Source: Bordetella genomosp. 13
Lineage (GTDB): Bacteria; Pseudomonadota; Gammaproteobacteria; Burkholderiales; Burkholderiaceae_B
Reading direction: 5' to 3'
DNA length: 64,000 bases
Assembly: GCF_002119665.1 (NCBI RefSeq)
Contig: NZ_CP021111.1
Span: forward strand, 3,596,001 to 3,660,000
Shown: positions 50,148 to 59,130 of the stretch, piece by piece
How positions within the stretch are numbered: the first letter of the stretch is position 1
Layout: each line of letters begins with the position of its first letter
Program-made: the position numbers and the translations under genes
Notes under the pieces: model-generated
Told to the model about the DNA's origin: nothing
The model's input: the letters and a program-made list of their open reading frames with translations, nothing else
The model's database searches: none

Positions 50148-51926
50148 TTAGAAAGTACGCGCCTTGGGCGGGAAGGACTCGACCGTCAGGGGCTTCATCT
50201 GCACCGGCTTGTAGTCGAGGCGGCTGCCTTCGGAGTACCACAGCGTGTGCTTGAGCCAGTTTTCGTCGTCGCGGGTGGGATGGTCGTCCAGCGCATGGGC
50301 GCCCCGGCTTTCGGTGCGGGCAGCCGCCGACTTGATGGTGGCGCGCGCCACCTCGGTCATGTTGGCCAGCTCCAGCGCCTCGACGCGGGCGGTGTTGAAC
50401 ACCTTGGACTTGTCCTTGAAGTGGATGTTCTTGGCCTGTTCGGCCAGTTCCTCGATCTGCCCCACGCCTTCGTTCAGCAGCTGCAGCGTGCGGAACACGC
50501 CGCAGTGGCGCTGCATCGAGAAGCGGATGGAATTCGCCACGTCCTGCGTCTTCTCGCCCGAGGTGCGAGCCTCGAGGTCGTTGACGCGCGACAGCGAGAA
50601 GTCGAGCGATTCTTTCGGCACCGGCTGGTGCGAATGCTGACGCTCGGGGTGCGAGGCCACGATGTGGTTGCCGGTGGCGCGACCGAACACGATGAGGTCG
50701 AGCAGCGAGTTGGTGCCCAGGCGGTTGGCGCCGTGCACCGACACCGCGGCGCATTCGCCGATGGCGTACAGGCCGTTGATGACCTTGTTCTCGCCGTTGG
50801 CGTGCGACAGCACCTGGCCGTGATAGTTGGTGGGAATGCCGCCCATCTGGTAGTGGATGGTGGGCACGACCGGGATCGGTTCCTTGATGGGATCGACGTT
50901 GCCGAACTTGATGGCGATCTCGCGGATCGAGGGCAGGCGCTTGTTGATCACGTCGGCGCCGAGGTGGTCGAGCTTGAGCACCACGTAGCTGCCGTCGGGA
51001 CCGCAGCCGCGGCCTTCCTTGATTTCCTGGTCCATCGAGCGCGATACGAAGTCACGCGGCGCCAGATCTTTCAGCGTGGGCGCGTAGCGTTCCATGAAAC
51101 GCTCGCCGTCCTTGTTCAGCAGGATGCCGCCCTCGCCGCGCACGCCCTCGGTGATGAGCACGCCGGCGCCGGCCACGCCGGTGGGGTGGAACTGCCAGAA
51201 TTCCATGTCCTGCAGCGGGATGCCGGCGCGCGCCGCCATGCCCAGGCCGTCACCGGTGTTGATGAAGGCGTTGGTGGACGCGGCCCAGATGCGGCCCGCG
51301 CCGCCGGTGGCCAGCACCGTGGTCTTGGCTTCGAGGATGTAGATCTCGCCGGTTTCCATTTCGAGGGCGGTCACGCCCACGACGTCGCCGGCTTCGTTGC
51401 GCAGCAGGTCCAGCGCCATCCATTCTACGAAGAACTGGGTGCGCGCCGAGACGTTGCGCTGGTAGAGCGTGTGCAGCAGCGCGTGGCCGGTGCGGTCGGC
51501 GGCCGCACAGGCGCGCTGCACGGGCTTCTCGCCGAAGTTGGCGGTGTGGCCGCCGAACGGACGCTGGTAGATGGTGCCGTCCGGGTTGCGGTCGAACGGC
51601 ATGCCGAAGTGTTCCATCTCGTACACGGCGCTGGGCGCTTCGCGGCACATGAACTCGATGGCGTCCTGGTCGCCCAGCCAGTCCGACCCCTTGACGGTGT
51701 CGTACATGTGCCAGTACCAGTTGTCCTCGCTCATGTTGCCCAGCGAGGCGCTGACGCCGCCCTGCGCCGCCACGGTGTGCGAGCGGGTGGGGAACACCTT
51801 GGACAGAACGGCCACGGACAGGCCGGCCTGGGCCAGTTGCAGCGAACAGCGCATGCCGGCTCCGCCGGCGCCCACGACCACCACATCAAACTGGCGGCGC
51901 GGCAAAGATTTGGTGACAGCGACCAC
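50148..51926 (-). CDS. sdhA: succinate dehydrogenase flavoprotein subunit
   Basis: 592 residues: FAD-binding [17 protein letters not shown] (about 15-31), the histidine that carries covalent FAD in [10 protein letters not shown], and the catalytic region [13 protein letters not shown]. It oxidises succinate to fumarate and works with SdhB, SdhC and SdhD in the inner membrane. Start ATG gives [16 protein letters not shown], just after sdhD (3 bases). Confidence 0.97.
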   Translation of the reverse strand: MVAVTKSLPRRQFDVVVVGAGGAGMRCSLQLAQAGLSVAVLSKVFPTRSHTVAAQGGVSASLGNMSEDNWYWHMYDTVKGSDWLGDQDAIEFMCREAPSAVYEMEHFGMPFDRNPDGTIYQRPFGGHTANFGEKPVQRACAAADRTGHALLHTLYQRNVSARTQFFVEWMALDLLRNEAGDVVGVTALEMETGEIYILEAKTTVLATGGAGRIWAASTNAFINTGDGLGMAARAGIPLQDMEFWQFHPTGVAGAGVLITEGVRGEGGILLNKDGERFMERYAPTLKDLAPRDFVSRSMDQEIKEGRGCGPDGSYVVLKLDHLGADVINKRLPSIREIAIKFGNVDPIKEPIPVVPTIHYQMGGIPTNYHGQVLSHANGENKVINGLYAIGECAAVSVHGANRLGTNSLLDLIVFGRATGNHIVASHPERQHSHQPVPKESLDFSLSRVNDLEARTSGEKTQDVANSIRFSMQRHCGVFRTLQLLNEGVGQIEELAEQAKNIHFKDKSKVFNTARVEALELANMTEVARATIKSAAARTESRGAHALDDHPTRDDENWLKHTLWYSEGSRLDYKPVQMKPLTVESFPPKARTF

Positions 51927-51929
51927 GGC

Positions 51930-52313
51930 TTAGATTCTCCAGATGACTTGCGCGAAATAGACGACGGAACCAATCAGCCACAGTAGGGTCAGCACCTGCA
52001 TCAGCAGGCGCACGCCGACCGGCTGCACATAGTCCATCCAGATGTCCCGCACGCCGATCCAGGCATGCCAGGCAAGCGCAAAGAAAGCGAGCGAGGCCAG
52101 GATCTGGCCGACCGGCAGCGCGAACACGTGGAACGTGAACAGCGCCTTCCAGTTCTCGAAGGTGAACGACGGCATGGCCAGCGCGCCGATGATCAGCACC
52201 AGGGTGTAAACGGCCAGGATGACCGCGGTGATGCGCTGGGCGAGGAAATCGATGGTGCCGTAGTGGGCGCCGACGACCAGGCGCTTGGGACCGTAATTGT
52301 TGCTGGTGGCCAT
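51930..52313 (-). CDS. sdhD: succinate dehydrogenase membrane anchor SdhD
   Basis: 127 residues with three helices: about 30-50 (RITAVILAVYTLVLIIGALA), 68-95 and 100-122. LAWHAWIGVRDIWMDYVQ holds the family's heme/quinone-site histidine, Asp and Tyr. The frame stays open into sdhC, but the ATG giving MATSNNYGPKRLVVGAHYG two bases after the sdhC stop is the start. Anchors the SdhAB dimer to the inner membrane. Confidence 0.93.
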   Translation of the reverse strand: MATSNNYGPKRLVVGAHYGTIDFLAQRITAVILAVYTLVLIIGALAMPSFTFENWKALFTFHVFALPVGQILASLAFFALAWHAWIGVRDIWMDYVQPVGVRLLMQVLTLLWLIGSVVYFAQVIWRI

Positions 52314-52315
52314 GT

Positions 52316-52729
52316 TTACAGCGCTCCGAACAGTTTGAGGGCGAACACCAGGGTCAGGGCCAGGCTGACGCCGAACACCACACCCGCGCTTTTCTGGGCC
52401 GAGACCTTGTCGACGCCGATGTGCAGGTCGAGCATCAGGTAGCGGATGCCGGCACAGAAGTGATGCAGGTAGCCCCACACCAGCGCCAGCACAATCAGCT
52501 TGACCAGCACGTTGTCCAGGTACTGCGCGATCTGCGCGAAGCTCTCGGGCGAGGTCACGCTGGCCGCGAACAGCGGCACGATGACCAGCGGCAGACAGAG
52601 GAAAAGCAACGCGCCGCTGATGCGGTGCAGGATGGACAGCTTGCCGGCCAGGGGCAGGCGATAGCTGAGGATTTGCGGAACGCTGATGTTGCGAAACTGC
52701 GGACGCGGCTTAGCAGCTGAGTCGGACAT
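52316..52729 (-). CDS. sdhC: succinate dehydrogenase cytochrome b556 subunit SdhC
   Basis: 137 residues with three helices and the SdhC signature RPQFRNISVPQILSYRLPLA...SILHRISGALLF, where serine and arginine line the quinone site. The heme-ligand histidine lies in the second helix (WGYLHHFCAGIRYLMLD). First gene of sdhCDAB-sdhE-gltA. It starts about 125 bases downstream of the end of the GntR gene, which points the same way. Confidence 0.94.
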   Translation of the reverse strand: MSDSAAKPRPQFRNISVPQILSYRLPLAGKLSILHRISGALLFLCLPLVIVPLFAASVTSPESFAQIAQYLDNVLVKLIVLALVWGYLHHFCAGIRYLMLDLHIGVDKVSAQKSAGVVFGVSLALTLVFALKLFGAL

Positions 52730-52853
52730 GACGGCCTCGGTGTTTCGGAGCTAGGGAAATCGTGACGGCGAAGAGCGAATGAGCCCGCAAGCGGGCAAAC
52801 GCGCTATTTTCGCCCAGAGATCGGCTTGGTATCAAATCGTACGAAAAAAAACA

Positions 52854-53648
52854 TCAGTTCAGGCTGTTGCGATAGTGATAGTGATCGGTCAGGTAGACGC
52901 CGCGGCGTACTTCCATCGGCCGATCGCCATAGGTGTAGGAAACGCGATCGACCTGCAGCAGCGGCGTGCCCGCCTCGACCTGCAGCAGTCCCGCGATTTC
53001 GGGGGTGGCCGCGACCGCGCGCAGCTTCTCGTCGGCGCGCACCATGCTGACGCCGAACTCGGATTCGAAAAGACCGTACAGCGGCGCCTTGCTGGCCGAC
53101 AGCAGCTCGAGCGTCAGCCCGCGGAAGCTGGCGCCGGGCAGCCAGATGTCGTCGACCACGGTGGGCGCCTGGTTCATGAAGAGCATGCGGCGGATCGTGA
53201 TGATGGCCTCGCCGGCGCGCACGTCCAGCGCGCGGGCGATCTCGGCGGGGGCGCGCAGGCGGCGGCATTCGAGGATGCGGCTTTCGGCACGGCCGGCTTC
53301 GGTGCCCTCGTCGGGCGCCAGGCGCAGAAAGCGATAGCGCACCCGGGCTTCATGGTGGGTGGCGACGAAAGTGCCCTTGCCCTGGCGGCGCAGCAGCATG
53401 TGCTCGGCGGCCAGTTCGTCCACCGCCTTGCGCACGGTGCCCTGGCTGACCTGGAAGCGCGCAGCCAGGTCGATCTCGCTGGGGATGAGTTCGCCCGGCT
53501 TCCATTCGCCGCGGTCGAGGCTTTGCACCAGCAGGGCCTTGATCTGACGATACAGCGGACTGAATGCAGCCCCCTCGGCCGCCGGTCGGGCGGCGCGAAC
53601 CAGGGTGTCGGGCCGGGAGTCTGCCATAGGTCTACGAGTGGGATTCAT
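52854..53648 (-). CDS. GntR family regulator with UTRA domain (HutC subfamily)
   Basis: About 264 residues: N-terminal winged helix-turn-helix (PLYRQIKALLVQSLDRGEWK, then LIPSEIDLAARFQVSQGTVR) and a C-terminal UTRA effector domain (about 105-255) with RRMLFMNQAP and VDRVSYTYGDRPMEVRRGVY. HutC-type regulators bind small metabolites. It lies between sdhCDAB and the divergent mdh, with a large palindromic array just upstream, so it probably controls itself and the flanking TCA genes. The start could also be the ATG at 53654 or 53627; none has a clear ribosome binding site. Confidence 0.88.
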   Translation of the reverse strand: MNPTRRPMADSRPDTLVRAARPAAEGAAFSPLYRQIKALLVQSLDRGEWKPGELIPSEIDLAARFQVSQGTVRKAVDELAAEHMLLRRQGKGTFVATHHEARVRYRFLRLAPDEGTEAGRAESRILECRRLRAPAEIARALDVRAGEAIITIRRMLFMNQAPTVVDDIWLPGASFRGLTLELLSASKAPLYGLFESEFGVSMVRADEKLRAVAATPEIAGLLQVEAGTPLLQVDRVSYTYGDRPMEVRRGVYLTDHYHYRNSLN

Positions 53649-53723
53649 GTTCATTCGCCAGGGGAACGCCACGGGGCCGAACAAACGGCGCATTGTCGCA
53701 CAGCCGCTTGCCTGCTGTCCAAC

Positions 53724-53751
53724 GTCTTATGTCTTATATAAGATATAAGAT
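53724..53751. promoter_or_regulatory. 28-base palindromic operator array between gntR and mdh
   Basis: Four 7-base half-sites in a row: GTCTTAT, GTCTTAT, ATAAGAT, ATAAGAT. The centre TCTTATATAAGA (53732-53743) is a perfect palindrome and the whole array is symmetric except for its outer ends. It is a strong candidate binding site for two dimers of the adjacent GntR protein. Confidence 0.7.
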
Positions 53752-53754
53752 CGA

Positions 53755-53783
53755 TTGACGCACCCGGCAATCCGATCTAGGAT
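53755..53783 (+). promoter_or_regulatory. candidate mdh promoter
   Basis: TTGACG (53755-53760) and TAGGAT (53778-53783) with 17-base spacing, starting four bases after the palindromic array, so a bound regulator would touch RNA polymerase. Predicted leader is about 95 nucleotides. Confidence 0.55.
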
Positions 53784-53883
53784 TCCGCCGGTTCGGACGG
53801 CCCGCGGGCGGCACGCGCGCGGGGTCCTGGGATTACACTGATCGGTGCGACTTTTTCGCCCTATCCATTACCGGAGAATGTAC

Positions 53884-54873
53884 ATGTCTAAGCCCGCCAT
53901 GCGTGTCGCCGTAACCGGCGCCGCCGGCCAGATTGGTTATGCCCTGCTGTTCCGCATCGCCTCCGGCGAGATGCTTGGCAAGGACCAGCCGGTCATCCTG
54001 CAACTGCTCGAAATCCCCGACGAGAAGGCACAGAAGGCGCTGAAGGGCGTCATCATGGAGCTGGACGACTGCGCCTTCCCGCTGCTGCAGGAAGTCACCG
54101 CGCACAGCGATCCGCGCACGGCCTTCAAGGACGCCGACGTCGCCCTGCTGGTGGGCGCCCGTCCGCGCGGCCCCGGCATGGAGCGCAAGGACCTGCTGAC
54201 CGTCAACGCCCAGATCTTCACCGCCCAGGGCAAGGCCCTGAACGAAGTGGCCAGCCGCAACGTCAAGGTGCTGGTGGTCGGCAACCCGGCCAACACCAAT
54301 GCCTACATCGCCATGAAGTCGGCGCCGGACCTGCCCGCCAAGAACTTCACCGCCATGCTGCGCCTGGACCACAACCGTGCGCTGTCGCAACTGGCCGCCA
54401 AGTCGGGCAAGGCCGTGGGCGACATCGAAAAGCTGATCGTGTGGGGCAACCACTCGCCCACGATGTACCCCGACACCCGCTTCGCCACGGTCGGCGGCGA
54501 AAGCCTCGACAAGCTGATCAACGATCAGCAGTGGAACCGCGAGACGTTCATCCCCACCGTGGGCAAGCGCGGCGCCGCCATCATCGATGCGCGCGGCCTG
54601 TCCTCGGCCGCCTCGGCCGCCAATGCCGCCATCGACCACGTGCGCGACTGGGTGCTGGGCAGCAACGGCAAGTGGGTCACCATGGGCGTGCCCTCGGACG
54701 GCTCGTACGGCATCCCTGAAGGCATCGTCTACGGCGTGCCCGTCACCACCGAGAACGGCGAGTACAAGCGTGTCGAAGGCCTGGAAATCGACGCCTTCTC
54801 GCGCGAGCGCCTCGACTTCACGCTGAAGGAGCTGCTCGAAGAGCGCGACGGCGTGAAAGACCTGCTGAAGTAA
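53884..54873 (+). CDS. mdh: malate dehydrogenase (NAD)
   Basis: 329 residues of the LDH/MDH family: nucleotide-binding [14 protein letters not shown] (about 8-21), substrate arginines in [24 protein letters not shown], and the catalytic histidine in [12 protein letters not shown]. It interconverts malate and oxaloacetate. The start giving [12 protein letters not shown] follows CGGAGAATGTAC, a good ribosome binding site; 13 upstream in-frame codons are not conserved. Divergent from gntR, upstream of prpB with 223 bases and GC-rich hairpins between. Confidence 0.97.
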   Translation: MSKPAMRVAVTGAAGQIGYALLFRIASGEMLGKDQPVILQLLEIPDEKAQKALKGVIMELDDCAFPLLQEVTAHSDPRTAFKDADVALLVGARPRGPGMERKDLLTVNAQIFTAQGKALNEVASRNVKVLVVGNPANTNAYIAMKSAPDLPAKNFTAMLRLDHNRALSQLAAKSGKAVGDIEKLIVWGNHSPTMYPDTRFATVGGESLDKLINDQQWNRETFIPTVGKRGAAIIDARGLSSAASAANAAIDHVRDWVLGSNGKWVTMGVPSDGSYGIPEGIVYGVPVTTENGEYKRVEGLEIDAFSRERLDFTLKELLEERDGVKDLLK

Positions 54874-55096
54874 GCAGGCGCGGCGGGCATGGCGGCGTCG
54901 GCCGCTGCCCGCCAACCTCCGCCGCCATGCGGCGGCAATAAACCTGCCCCTTCGGCACCCGGCAAGTGCGGTGGCATCGGCCACGACAGGCCGGCTCAGG
55001 AGGCAGCTTTATTGCCGGCACCGGAGCGTTCTTCCGCGTGCCCACGACACCCGGGCGCGCCTACTCGGCGTGCGGCCCAACAGCGGAGACCCCAGC
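54874..55096. other. mdh-prpB intergenic region with GC-rich hairpins
   Basis: GCGGGCA (54883-54889) pairs with TGCCCGC (54906-54912), and a second GCCGCC-type stem follows near 54920-54935. Neither has a T-run. No TTCGCAAA-type site (found upstream of prpC) was seen here, so whether prpB has its own regulated promoter is open. Confidence 0.4.
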
Positions 55097-55990
55097 ATGT
55101 CCAGACCCGAATCCCCCGGCGCCCTGTTTCGCCGCGCGCTTGCCGAAGAAAGCCCCCTGCAGGTCATCGGCGCCATCAACGCCAACCATGCGCTGCTGGC
55201 CAAGCGCGCCGGCTACCGCGCCATCTATCTTTCCGGCGGCGGTGTGGCGGCAGGTTCGCTGGGCCTGCCCGACCTGGGCATCAACACGCTGGACGACGTG
55301 CTGACCGACGTGCGCCGCATCACCGACGTCTGCGACCTGCCGCTGCTGGTGGACATCGACACCGGCTTCGGCCCCTCGGCCTTCAATATCGCCCGCACGG
55401 TGAAAAGCCTGATCAAGTTCGGCGCGGCCGCGTGCCACATCGAAGACCAGGTCGGCGCCAAGCGCTGCGGCCACCGGCCCGGCAAGGAAATCGTCTCCAC
55501 CGAAGAGATGGCCGACCGCGTGAAGGCCGCCGCCGACGCGCGCACCGATTCCGACTTCTTCCTGATCGCCCGCACCGACGCCATCGCCTCGCACGGCGTG
55601 GACGCCGCCATCGAACGCGCCCTGGCCTGCGTCGAGGCCGGCGCCGATGCGATCTTCGCCGAGGCGGCCTACGACCTGCCCACCTACGAGCGCTTCGTCA
55701 AAGAGGTCAAGGTGCCCGTGCTGGCCAACATCACCGAGTTCGGCAAGACGCCGCTGTTCTCGGTGGAAGAACTGGGCAGCGTGGGCGTGGGCATCGTGCT
55801 GTACCCCCTGTCCGCCTTCCGCGCCATGAACAAGGCGGCCGAGGCTGTATATACGGCCATCCGCCGCGACGGCCACCAGAAGAACGTGGTCGACCTGATG
55901 CAGACCCGCGATGAACTGTACGATCGCATCGGCTATCACGAGTTCGAGTCGCGGCTCGACGCGCTGTTCCAGCAGGGCAAGGCCAAGTAA
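55097..55990 (+). CDS. prpB: 2-methylisocitrate lyase
   Basis: 297 residues of the isocitrate lyase/PEP mutase superfamily with the catalytic [10 protein letters not shown] motif (about 121-130), [16 protein letters not shown] near the N-terminus and HIEDQVGAK. It splits 2-methylisocitrate into pyruvate and succinate, the last step of the methylcitrate cycle. The start giving [15 protein letters not shown] follows GGAG; 42 upstream in-frame codons are not conserved. It is separated from prpC by the minus-strand regulator gene, so prpB is not in one operon with prpC-acnD-prpF-prpD. Confidence 0.95.
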   Translation: MSRPESPGALFRRALAEESPLQVIGAINANHALLAKRAGYRAIYLSGGGVAAGSLGLPDLGINTLDDVLTDVRRITDVCDLPLLVDIDTGFGPSAFNIARTVKSLIKFGAAACHIEDQVGAKRCGHRPGKEIVSTEEMADRVKAAADARTDSDFFLIARTDAIASHGVDAAIERALACVEAGADAIFAEAAYDLPTYERFVKEVKVPVLANITEFGKTPLFSVEELGSVGVGIVLYPLSAFRAMNKAAEAVYTAIRRDGHQKNVVDLMQTRDELYDRIGYHEFESRLDALFQQGKAK

Positions 55991-56105
55991 GACCTGCGCG
56001 CGCCGGCCGGCATCGGGCCCCGACGGGGCTACCGCTCGTGCGCGGCCGTCCGCGTGCTGCATCCGTGCGCTCCGCCCCGGCGCAAGCGCCCTCCCTCCAA
56101 TGGCT

Positions 56106-57602
56106 TCACCACGCTGGCCCGCCCGGCATGGTGAACGCATCCTGATCCTCCATCGGATACGGCACGAAGCCCGCGACGTCCTCGCTGGCGCCCAGGCCGC
56201 GGCCGATATACGGAAACGCGCGCTGCGGACACGCCGGCCGCTCGCACACGCGGCAGCCCATGCCGATGGGCGTGGGCACGGCGGGATCGGCCAAGTCCAG
56301 CCCTTTGGCATATACCAGCCGGTGCGCATGCTCGACGTCGCACCCCAACGCGACGGCGAAGTGCTTGCCCGGCTGCCCGAATCCGCCCTGCTGCCGCGAC
56401 ACCGTTCGCGCGATCCACAGATAGACCCTGCCGTCCGGCATGCGCGCCAGCTGCCGCAGGATGCGGCCGGGATGCGAGAAAGCCTCGTACACGTTCCATA
56501 GCGGGCAGGTGCCGCCCACGCGCGAGAAATGGAAGTGCGCGGCCGACTGCCGCTTCGATACATTGCCCGCGCGGTCGACCCGGATGAAGAAGAACGGCAC
56601 GCCCCGATCCTGCGGACGCTGCATGGTGCTCAGGCGATGGCAGACGGTCTCGAAGCTCACCCCGAACCGCTGTCCCAGCAGCTCGATGTCGTATCGCAGG
56701 GCTTCCGCGGCGTCGCGGAACTGCGCGTAGGGCAGGATCAGCGCCGCGGCAAAGTGGTTGGCCAGGCCGATGCGCACCAGCCTGCGCACCGCCTCCGCGG
56801 AGAAGCGCGGCGCATCGGCCATGCGGTCCAGCGTGGGCCGCAGCTCGAGCAGGGCCAACTGCGCCGCGATCTGGAAGGCCCGCTGCCCCGGTTCCAGATG
56901 GGCCGACAGGCTCAGCGTCCTGCTTGCCGCGTCATGGCGGCGCTGCCACGGCGCGCCCTCGGGCGCCGGGATGATGGTCACCCCATGCCGCTCGCTCAGG
57001 CGCTGCGCCAGCCGGGCGGGCAACTCGGACGGGCCCGCGCCGGCCAGCCCCCACGACAGATGGCACTGCTCGGCGCGCATGTCCAGTTCGGCGAAATGGT
57101 TGTGATGCGTGAAGAAGAAATCGCGCGCCTCTTCGTAGGGCTGCGCCGGCAGCGCGATGCCGCCGCGCGGCGCCCTGCCGTCCTGTTCCGGATACGCGAC
57201 CTCGGCAGCCGCTTCCAGGCGCTCGAGCGCCTCGCGGTGGCGCCGATGCAGCTGGATCAAGGCGCGACCCACCGCGGGCATGCTCGAGGCGATCTCCTCG
57301 ATCTCGGCCTGCGAGATGCGCGCCTCGTCCCGGCCGCCCACCGGAGAGGCCGGCATGGTATCGGCTACCTCGCGCAGCGCGGCCACCATGCGGGCCTGCT
57401 CGTCCTCGGAAAACGAGCGCGCGTCCACCCCCAGCGTCTCGCTGAGCAGCAGCAGCACACGCATGGTCAGCGGCCGCTGGTTCTGCTCGAGCTGGTTCAG
57501 GTAACTGGCCGACAGGCCCAGCAGGCGCGCCAGCGCCGCCTGCGTGAGGCCGCGTTCTTCCCGCAGGCGACGCAGCCTGACGCCCATGTAGATCTTGCGC
57601 AT
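56106..57602 (-). CDS. short-chain fatty acyl-CoA regulator (XRE/PrpR-RamB type)
   Basis: About 498 residues: an XRE helix-turn-helix ([20 protein letters not shown] then [19 protein letters not shown]), an IrrE-like central domain with a degenerate metallopeptidase segment, and a C-terminal domain with [16 protein letters not shown]. Its cysteines match the iron-sulfur ligands of Mycobacterium PrpR. This family senses short-chain acyl-CoAs and controls propionate and glyoxylate genes, and differs from the sigma-54-type PrpR of enterics. The ATG at 57602 is preferred; one at 57644 would start four bases from the operator repeats. Divergent from prpC. Confidence 0.88.
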   Translation of the reverse strand: MRKIYMGVRLRRLREERGLTQAALARLLGLSASYLNQLEQNQRPLTMRVLLLLSETLGVDARSFSEDEQARMVAALREVADTMPASPVGGRDEARISQAEIEEIASSMPAVGRALIQLHRRHREALERLEAAAEVAYPEQDGRAPRGGIALPAQPYEEARDFFFTHHNHFAELDMRAEQCHLSWGLAGAGPSELPARLAQRLSERHGVTIIPAPEGAPWQRRHDAASRTLSLSAHLEPGQRAFQIAAQLALLELRPTLDRMADAPRFSAEAVRRLVRIGLANHFAAALILPYAQFRDAAEALRYDIELLGQRFGVSFETVCHRLSTMQRPQDRGVPFFFIRVDRAGNVSKRQSAAHFHFSRVGGTCPLWNVYEAFSHPGRILRQLARMPDGRVYLWIARTVSRQQGGFGQPGKHFAVALGCDVEHAHRLVYAKGLDLADPAVPTPIGMGCRVCERPACPQRAFPYIGRGLGASEDVAGFVPYPMEDQDAFTMPGGPAW

Positions 57603-57648
57603 CGACCGGATCCGCCGTGCTTGAAGGAAAGTGGGAAGCGCCATGTTA

Positions 57649-57665
57649 TTCGCAAAATTCGCAAA
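57649..57665. promoter_or_regulatory. tandem TTCGCAAA operator candidate between scfR-type regulator and prpC
   Basis: Two direct copies of TTCGCAAA (57649-57656 and 57658-57665), one base apart, followed by CGCGAAA. RamB/PrpR proteins of actinobacteria recognise TTTGCAAA-like sites, so this is a good candidate for autoregulation and for activation of prpC. Confidence 0.55.
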
Positions 57666-57704
57666 CGCGAAACGGCCCGTTCACGAACCTTCACCGTGCC
57701 GGAG

Positions 57705-57733
57705 ATGACACTGCCGGCAGCGTTGCGTAGACT
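57705..57733 (+). promoter_or_regulatory. candidate prpC promoter
   Basis: ATGACA (57705-57710) and TAGACT (57728-57733), 17 bases apart, about 40 bases downstream of the operator repeats. Predicted leader about 67 nucleotides. Confidence 0.5.
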
Positions 57734-57806
57734 GCGAAGGCGCATCCGCGCCACGCTTGCGCGCGCGGGCGCTCGAGCCACGACCACGGACAAGGAGACT
57801 GCATTC

Positions 57807-59054
57807 ATGAGCACGGCCCCCAAGAAACAAGCGGCGAAGCAAGCCGCCAAACCCCAGGCCGCCGAGCCCGTCAACGGGGCGGCTCTGGCTGCCGCGCCGG
57901 CCGCAGCAGAAGCCGCGCCCGGGTTCAAGCCCAAGAAGTCCGTTGCGCTGTCCGGCGTCGTGGCCGGCAACACCGCGCTGTGTACGGTCGGCCGCACCGG
58001 CAACGACCTGCACTATCGCGGCTATGACATCCTCGACTTCGCCGGCACGGCCGAGTTCGAAGAAATCGCCCACCTGCTGGTGCACGGCAAGCTGCCCAAC
58101 CGCGCCGAGCTGAAGGCCTACAAGGAAAAACTGCGCGCGCTGCGCGGCCTGCCGGCCCAGTTGCAGAACGCGCTGGAAACGCTGCCCGCCGCCAGCCACC
58201 CCATGGACGTGATGCGCACGGCCGTGTCGGTGCTGGGCTGCGTGCTGCCCGAGAAGGACGATCACAACCTGCCCGGCGCGCGCGACATTGCCGACCGGCT
58301 GATGGCCAATCTGGGTTCGGCCCTGCTGTACTGGTACCACTACAGCCACAACGGCCGCATCATCGACGTGCAGACCGACGACGACAGCATCGGCGGCCAT
58401 TTCCTGCACCTGCTGCACGGCAAGGCGCCGTCCGACGACTGGGTGCGCGCCATGCACACCTCGCTGATCCTGTACGCCGAGCACGAGTTCAACGCTTCCA
58501 CCTTCACCGCGCGCGTCATCGCCGGCACGGGATCGGACATGTACTCGGCCATCTCGGGCGGCATCGGCGCGCTGCGCGGTCCCAAGCACGGCGGCGCGAA
58601 CGAAGTCGCCTTCGAAGTGCAAAGCCGCTACCAGACGCCGGACGAGGCCGAGGCGGACATCCGGCGCCGCGTCGAGAACAAGGAAGTGATCATCGGCTTC
58701 GGCCACCCGGTCTACACGATCTCCGACCCGCGCAACAAGGTCATCAAGGACGTGGCGCGCAAGTTGTCGAAGCAGTCCGGCAGCACCAAGCTGTACGACA
58801 TCGCCGAGCGCCTGGAAACGGTGATGTGGGACATCAAGAAGATGTTCCCGAACCTGGACTGGTTCTCGGCCGTCAGCTATCACATGATGGGCGTACCCAC
58901 CGCGATGTTCACGCCCCTGTTCGTCATCGCCCGCACGGCCGGCTGGTCCGCGCACATCATCGAGCAGCGCGTCGACAACAAGATCATCCGTCCCACCGCC
59001 AACTACGTGGGCCCGGAAGACCAGAAATTCGTGCCCCTGGCCAAGCGCCCGTAA
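57807..59054 (+). CDS. prpC: 2-methylcitrate synthase with Ala/Lys-rich N-terminal extension
   Basis: 415 residues. Citrate synthase fold with [15 protein letters not shown] and [16 protein letters not shown] and no N-terminal GltA-type beta domain, as in PrpC. It condenses propionyl-CoA with oxaloacetate. The first 45 or so residues ([20 protein letters not shown] and an alanine run) are low-complexity and absent from typical PrpC of about 375-390 residues; the catalytic domain begins near [17 protein letters not shown]. The start is well supported by AAGGAGA. First gene of prpC-acnD-prpF-prpD. Confidence 0.95.
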   Translation: MSTAPKKQAAKQAAKPQAAEPVNGAALAAAPAAAEAAPGFKPKKSVALSGVVAGNTALCTVGRTGNDLHYRGYDILDFAGTAEFEEIAHLLVHGKLPNRAELKAYKEKLRALRGLPAQLQNALETLPAASHPMDVMRTAVSVLGCVLPEKDDHNLPGARDIADRLMANLGSALLYWYHYSHNGRIIDVQTDDDSIGGHFLHLLHGKAPSDDWVRAMHTSLILYAEHEFNASTFTARVIAGTGSDMYSAISGGIGALRGPKHGGANEVAFEVQSRYQTPDEAEADIRRRVENKEVIIGFGHPVYTISDPRNKVIKDVARKLSKQSGSTKLYDIAERLETVMWDIKKMFPNLDWFSAVSYHMMGVPTAMFTPLFVIARTAGWSAHIIEQRVDNKIIRPTANYVGPEDQKFVPLAKRP

Positions 59055-59130
59055 GCGGATGCCAGCAAGCGGCGCCCATGACCCGATCGGTCGGCGGGCG
59101 CCGCCCTCGAGCCCCGGAAACACCATTGCC

